Shown in pieces: positions 58,887 through 64,000 of a stretch of DNA of 64,000 nt. A program made the translations under genes and the position numbers. The stretch spans positions 248,001 through 312,000 of the forward strand of contig JANTQA010000076.1 in NCBI GenBank assembly GCA_027625915.1. Reading direction: 5' to 3'. Origin of the DNA: Anaeramoeba flamelloides (lineage: Eukaryota; Metamonada; Anaeramoebidae). Each line of letters begins with the position of its first letter. Position 1 is the stretch's first letter. The notes below the pieces were generated by a model. That model made no database searches, had not been told where the DNA came from, and saw nothing but the letters and a program-made list of their open reading frames with translations.

Positions 58887-61094
58887 AGCTATAAACTCTT
58901 TTTCAATAACTACATCCCATTTCAATTTTTTTCAAAAAATTCTCATTTAATCGTGTTTTTAAAATATGAAAACATATTTTTTTGAGTAGATTTATCTCTT
59001 TTAATTACTTTAGTAATTTCTTTTTTATTATTAAAAATTTAAAAAAAAAAAAAAAAATTAAAAAAAAATGGTTAATAATTTTAGAATAACAGTTCTCAAA
59101 TTATTAATCCAAGAAAATTAATATAAAATAGTTTTGTTTACATTTAAAAATATTACCAGATAATATCTCATCAACTTCTCTCGAAATAAGTTTTGCGATT
59201 AAAAAAAAAATCAAAATTATAAAATAAGCCTTTTATGACAAAAGAGGTGTAGAAATTATTTCATAGTTTTGAAAGAGTTAAATTGATAATTTCTTTTAAA
59301 AACACTATATTGCAGGGATAAAATAATAATTAAACATTAATCCATTGTTATTTAAATTTATCAAGGTGAATGAATACATTTTTTTGTTTCTATTTTAAAT
59401 GACTTTTCATTAAATATAAACGAAAATTTTAATAAGATTTTCCAAGTCCTTAAGGATTATCTAAAATAAGGCCACTATTGCCTTTACAGGGATTAAAACA
59501 CGAGTGAAATGTTGTCTTTATTTCTTAGTATCCAGAAGAACTATCAAATTTCAGATTTTTAGGAATTGGTAATTTTGACAGATCAGATTCTCATTAGCAA
59601 ACATATTACTGAAAACCATATCCCAACCATTTTTGTTCTAACTTTCTTTTTTCAGGGGTAAAAATTGATTGTAAGACAATACTTCAATTAGAACGATAAT
59701 GGTTGGGTTATGAACATTAAATTTATCGAAATGTAAAATTTTTATTTGTCATTTTAAAAATAAAACAAAAAGAAAATGGGAAAAGTTAGAAGTGATTTGT
59801 TTTTTATTTGTCATTCATTTTCATTGTTTGTTTTTCTCAAAATGTGAAAAAAATTTTTTTTATTTTTTTATTTTTTCATCTTTTATTTTTAGAATTTTTT
59901 TGATCTTATTTGTAAAAAAAATTTTATGTGTTCTGAACTTTTTTTGTAAAAAATTTTTTATGTGTGCTGTTCTACAAAAAAAAACACTTTTTTGTTGGAA
60001 ACCATGGAATTGAATATCGTCAATTTGGCTTTAAAAGGAAAAAACAATTTCTTTTTCATTTTTTTGAGGTTGCTAAAAATTAGCTGCGCTGAAAAAAATG
60101 ACAAACGATTTTAAAAATCCAAAAAATGTTTTTGAGTTCTAAAAATTGCAAAAAATTGGCAAAAAATTCGCAAAAATTATCAATTTTGGGTTTCTGGTGA
60201 ATTGAAAAAGATTAAGTGTCTAAAAAAGTGGTTTTTTAACCCCCCATACCCCAGAAATGGCCTTTTTTTTAGATAGTCCTTAATGAAAAACGTAATTTAT
60301 TTTTTATTTTTGATTTACAAAAAATATAAATCTCAAAATAAAAGACAAAGTTTCTTATTTTTTTACAATTTCTCTTAATTTTTCATTTTAAGAATTGAAA
60401 ATAATTTGTCAATAATTAAATAGTATATTGACTGGATTTTTAAAAAGGGTAATTGTAATTAATGAGTTCAATGATTATTATACTAAAACTAGATTGGTTA
60501 ATAATTGTATTATTGTAGACCGCAATATTTTTCTTAGATTATTTCCTACATTTCTGGTGATACAAGAAGTTCTTAGTTATGAAAAGATCCTATCGATAAC
60601 AACCTAAAAAAAAAAATAAAATTAGATATAACGTTGTTTTGGAACCATCTTCTCGATTTGTATATTCCTTGATTTTCTTATGATTTTGGTTTAACTTACA
60701 AAAAGCATTTGAAAAAAAAAATAATAATAATTAAAAATGTTTCTTCTCAATGACAGGAATGATCAGATCTCTGCACTTGGGTTATAATTATTAAACAATA
60801 GAACTCAATCTTTTCTCCAAATTTTTTTGGTTGAAACTTCAAGTCTCCAAAAGAATTCGACAATAAAATAGAATAGAATTGGTGAAAAAGTGTTACAACA
60901 AATCAAGTTTTTCATTTTTTTGAGAAATATATTTTTCAATTTTAGATTTGCCCAAAATTGTTTTTGTTGATCAAAATCCAATAATTCTTGTTCAAAACTG
61001 GATTAATAATTATCATATTTACAAGAATGTGGAAGATTTTCAACCTGCCATCTTCTTGCAAAAAATTTCCATTGTGGATGTAAAACTTTTAAAA

Positions 61095-61130
<36 letters not shown>

Positions 61131-64000
61131 AAATGAAAGAAAAAGTATTTTCTCTTATTGATAAGTTAAATAATATCTAAACAATATCTATGATAAAGCT
61201 TGATTTTTATTCAAAAAATCAAGCCTTATCAATAATGGCTAGGTTGTGGTTTCCAGTAACAACTTTACATCAAGTATCTGATCAGGCAGAATTACCTTTT
61301 CCTAAATTTTTGAAATCTTATGGGCCTTCTGGATCTGAGAGATAAGGGGCTAATTCAAGAATGTTTTACACAATACAACCCCCATAATGGCTTTATTTTT
61401 GATAGTCCTAAAGTCTGCAAAAGACTTTTGAAAATTTTACCATTTTAAGACTAAATTTGAAATATAATAATCTTTAAAATTTTGCCCAAAAACATTTCAT
61501 ATTTATACTAAATATTTAAAAGATATGTGCTTGATTTCTTCTACTAACACTTATTATTTCTTACCCCACCTTACATCAACATCCACATCCACATCCACAC
61601 ACATCCACATAACAATACCCTGTAACAGAAAAAAGTTTAATAATAAAATCTAAAGATCTTATTGGATACTCAATTCAAAAACTGTATCTAAAACTAAGTA
61701 TACTAATTTTTTTTTTTATAAACAAAAAAGATTAATTTCCTTATATTATTTCAAATTTAAAAATACTTTATAAATTAAACAAAATTTAATATAAACCATT
61801 TTCCAGTCAAATGTGCCCAGTTATAATGAGTGAATTACAAGCATTTAAAGGGTTTGCATAGATATTAGAAGAAAAAATTTATTTTTAAAAATTCCAAAAT
61901 TGAAACCATTTTTTTACAAATTTTTGTTTTTTTTTTTGGATTTTTTTTTTAAAACGTAATTCAGTTGCAAAAATATTTATTTTAAGATCAATAGTCACTT
62001 GATAAAAACGTGCTATTCTAAGGTTATTGAAACAATAAATGATTGTTGAGAAATCATACTGTTATTTTCCAATTAAAAAACGGAAATTTTTACTTCAGGT
62101 TCCGAAATATTATGAATTAATTATTAGCTGAAAAAACCCATATATCTTTAGAAAATCAATTAGAAATGATATTTTTAGACATTTCATTAATGCTTCTTTC
62201 TTATTGGACTTTGAGATAAAATTTTAGTATTATGAGAATTGGATTTTTACAGTATTGATTTCTATTGGGATTTTATTCAATCTTTGATCCTGATATTTGA
62301 ATAATAAATAGGAAACAATTTTCATTTCATTTTCATTTCCTTTTTCAAATATAGACCACAAATCCCAACCTACTTCGTTTTGGAGAATTGATTTATAAAC
62401 GAAAAGATATGGAAGTGAAGTGAAAATTGTTTCATATTTATTATTCAAATGTCAGTAGAAGTTCAAAACGAACATCCTTGTTTTTCTCAATGGTGCCCTA
62501 AGCATTTGGAGTTTTTCAATCTTTAAGAAAATCTATTGATTTATTAAGTTTTACTTTCAGACATATATCAACAATTCTTTAATGTTTATTATTCTACTTA
62601 TTTCTTATTCTTTCTTCAAAGGTCAATTATATAAAATAATTGATTTTTGAAAAAAATGTTTTTTTTTGGATTCTCCTTTTACAGAAACAAAGTTTATATA
62701 TATATATATATATACAAATGAAAAAAATGTTATTTTTATCAAAATAATTGAATTTTAATGTTTTATTGATTAATGTACATTTATTATTTATTCTTTACCA
62801 TTAATTAATTATGTTTGAATTTCGAAAATTATTTATATATTTAAATAAATTCCTCTTCTTTTTAATATTAATTTTCTTTTTTGTAACTTTTTATAGTTTG
62901 GCTATCATAAAAAACCTATTACCCACTTTGCAATTAAATCAAATATGGAAATGTTAGAATTTATAGTTTCAAAGGGAATTGATCTGGATCTACAGGATAA
63001 TAACGGGAATACTGCATTGCATGAAATTATTATATTAAATCTTGAATTTGAGAAATTTCATTATTTAGTTAAAAAGGGTGCATCCCTCACAAACACAAAC
63101 AATAAATCAAATACGCCATTACTCACTTTGATCACATCTGGGTGGGGTTTTGCAGTAGGTGAACAAAAAAAAATGCAGTATTTAGAAATGTTTCGAAATT
63201 TGGGAATCGATTACAAAGAAGTTGATCTTCAAACCCGAAAATTTCTCAGTAAAGCCATCCAATTTGAGTGTACGCTTAATGTAATAAAATTTTTTATTGA
63301 AAATGGTGTAAGATTTGACCCCGAAGTGGAGATCGTATCGGATTCTCCACTTTTGAGTGCCCTTGAAATTGAAAATAGAGATATGGCAACTTTATTAATT
63401 AATTATGGTTCCAAAATTGAAGACCTTTTTGAGACCTATGCTAAGGAAAATTATCAACAAAATTATTACTTTTCTTATACGAGTAAACAATTTATTACCA
63501 AGGAGAATATTCAACATATGGAAAAATTTAGAACTTATCAACAGGATTTTGCTAAACTCTATGAAAAAAGTTTATATACCGATTATGAAGTTCGGGGAAT
63601 CAAAATACACAAATTATTTATCGAAGCCAGGCTACATCAAAAATTAACAGAGGAATTAATAACAAAAATGGAAAAGGAAATAACAAAAGAAGAATTAGAA
63701 GAATTCTTTCGAATTCTTTATTCAGGAATTGAATTTAGAAATGTAAATTTGATTAATGAAAAAAAAAAATTTTTAAAATCCATCGTCAATACGTTACAAC
63801 TTGATGAGAAAGTATCGAATTGCTATCAAAGAAATTCTTTAACTGAAGACATGAAATTGTTATTAGAAGATGAAGAATCAATGGACTTTTCAATAGTGGT
63901 TGAAGACGATTACATACCTTGCCACAAATTTGTTCTTGTTGCTAGATCGGGCCTATATGCCCAATTGTTCGAGACCATCGATAGTGGCATTGGGGAAGTT
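57045..64000 (+). CDS. Ankyrin-repeat protein with tandem BTB domains (partial, runs off right edge)
   Basis: Exon 1 is 57045-58697 (551 codons); exon 2 starts at 62897 and is open to the window end (368 codons). The donor AAT|GTGAGA and acceptor TTATAG join in phase, linking GLDINSN to FGYHKKPITHFAI exactly where an ankyrin repeat expects its turn and first helix. Residues 1 to about 720 are mostly ankyrin repeats (for example NKTPLHIACEHD, GNTLLHWSCLNN, GETCLHNFL, GNTALHEI), about 17-20 in number. A diverged BTB-like segment (about 771-840, YTDYEVRGIKIHKLFIEARL) is followed by a clearer BTB/POZ domain from about residue 880 (MDFSIVVEDDYIPCHKFVLV), cut by the window edge. Ankyrin-BTB proteins are typically scaffold or cullin-3 adaptor proteins; substrate unknown. 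The first ~1.1 kb of exon 1 is markedly GC-richer than everything else in the window. Confidence 0.9.
58852..58882. repeat. (AT)n microsatellite
   Basis: About fifteen AT units inside the large intron. Confidence 0.9.
59450..60283. mobile_element. TTAA-ended element G (~834 bp), in intron
   Basis: Left end TTAAGGATTATCTAAAATAA then GGCCA; right end TGGCCTTTTTTTTAGATAGT then CCTTAA. These are inverted copies with TTAA at both edges. A fragment with the same right end (AACCCCCATAATGGCTTTAT, then TTTTGATAGTCC) lies at about 61375-61415. No coding capacity. Confidence 0.75.
60942..61096 (+). pseudogene. Macro-domain-like gene fragment
   Basis: After an acceptor-like TTCAATTTTAG, the frame reads PKIVFVDQNPIILVQNWINN then YHIYKNVEDFQPAIF. 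This resembles the start of a macro (ADP-ribose-binding) domain of the type V-D-x-N-x-x-x-V-x-x-W...NV. The frame then runs into a (GAAA)n tract. The key Asn-rich loop that would follow is absent, so at most it is a fragment. The match is by eye only. Confidence 0.3.
61096..61133. repeat. (GAAA)n microsatellite
   Basis: About nine units; it interrupts the macro-domain-like fragment. Confidence 0.95.
61232..61345 (+). pseudogene. Short coding-like fragment in intron
   Basis: ATG-initiated 37-codon frame (MARLWFPVTTLHQVSDQAEL then PFPKFLKSYGPSGSER, stop). The composition is protein-like amid A/T filler. A small hairpin lies just upstream (AAGCTTGATTTTT and its inverse near 61195-61230). No family recognised; possibly from the same decayed gene as the piece at 60942. 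Confidence 0.25.
61572..61610. repeat. (ACATCC)n-like repeat
   Basis: Imperfect ACATCC/ACACATCC units, unusually C-rich for the intron. Confidence 0.85.
61765..62695. repeat. Dispersed repeat E2, copy 2
   Basis: Same-orientation partner of 10110-10825, some 200 bp longer because of extra sequence around 62080-62230. Its left part carries AAACCATTTTCCAGTCAAAT then GTGCCCAGTT. A (TA)n run (62694-62714) follows its right edge. Confidence 0.75.

Larger units (their letters stand above)
58698..62896 (+). other. 4.2-kb intron of the ankyrin-BTB gene
   Basis: About twenty times longer than the proteasome introns in the same window. It contains an (AT)n run, a TTAA-ended element (59450-60283), a macro-domain-like fragment (60942-61096), a (GAAA)n run, another short coding-like fragment (about 61232-61345), an (ACATCC)n run and a repeat E2 copy (61765-62695), which ends ~200 bases before the acceptor. 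Confidence 0.8.

Overview
The window is nuclear DNA from a unicellular eukaryote with a very AT-rich genome. Spliceosomal introns (GT..AG) interrupt the genes, intergenic DNA is dominated by A/T runs, and all confident genes end in TAA or TAG under the standard code. Lysine/glutamate/asparagine-rich low-complexity tracts, an ankyrin-BTB protein and an SCP2-domain protein together suggest a free-living amoeboid or flagellate protist; Anaeramoeba-like metamonads are my best guess. This is an inference from style, not a proven assignment. No bacterial operons, rRNA, tRNA, CRISPR arrays, retroviral or virus-like elements were recognised.

Gene layout is sparse, with roughly nine or ten genes in 64 kb. 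In order: a 133-aa basic hypothetical protein (3.7 kb, +); a 249-aa Lys/Glu coiled-coil protein (8.8 kb, +); proteasome subunit alpha type-1 in four exons (12.6-13.9 kb, -); a 277-aa protein with three SLX4-like UBZ4 zinc fingers (19.2 kb, +); a 318-aa bZIP transcription factor whose basic region carries Asp at the normally invariant Asn (25.1 kb, +); a 406-aa Lys-rich protein with a C-terminal coiled coil (32.7 kb, +); a possible last exon (37.5 kb, -); a two-exon, ~102-aa two-helix membrane protein (41.5-42.0 kb, -); a 578-aa protein with two SCP2-type domains and a Lys-rich amphipathic repeat tail (51.4 kb, +); a short hypothetical ORF (56.7 kb, +); and an ankyrin-repeat/tandem-BTB protein (57.0 kb to beyond the right edge, +) split by a ~4.2-kb intron.

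The long gene-free stretches are packed with non-autonomous DNA elements, recognisable because copies can be compared with each other inside the window. Two kinds of ends recur. One kind begins CAGT and is flanked by TA (Tc1/mariner-like); it includes a cluster of ~197-bp near-perfect palindromic MITEs at 43.0-49.9 kb, one of which sits inside another copy with a readable TA duplication. The other kind begins TTAAGG and ends CCTTAA or close variants (piggyBac-like boundaries). A decayed Tc1/mariner transposase at 17.1-18.2 kb is the only transposase relic seen. Several insertions are nested. Fragments that look like decayed coding genes (a thiamine-diphosphate enzyme at 49.9-50.4 kb and a macro-domain-like piece at 60.9 kb) lie in these regions.

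The genes are not co-regulated in any way the sequence shows. They look like independent housekeeping (proteasome), DNA-repair-like, transcription and lipid/membrane functions scattered in transposon-rich DNA.
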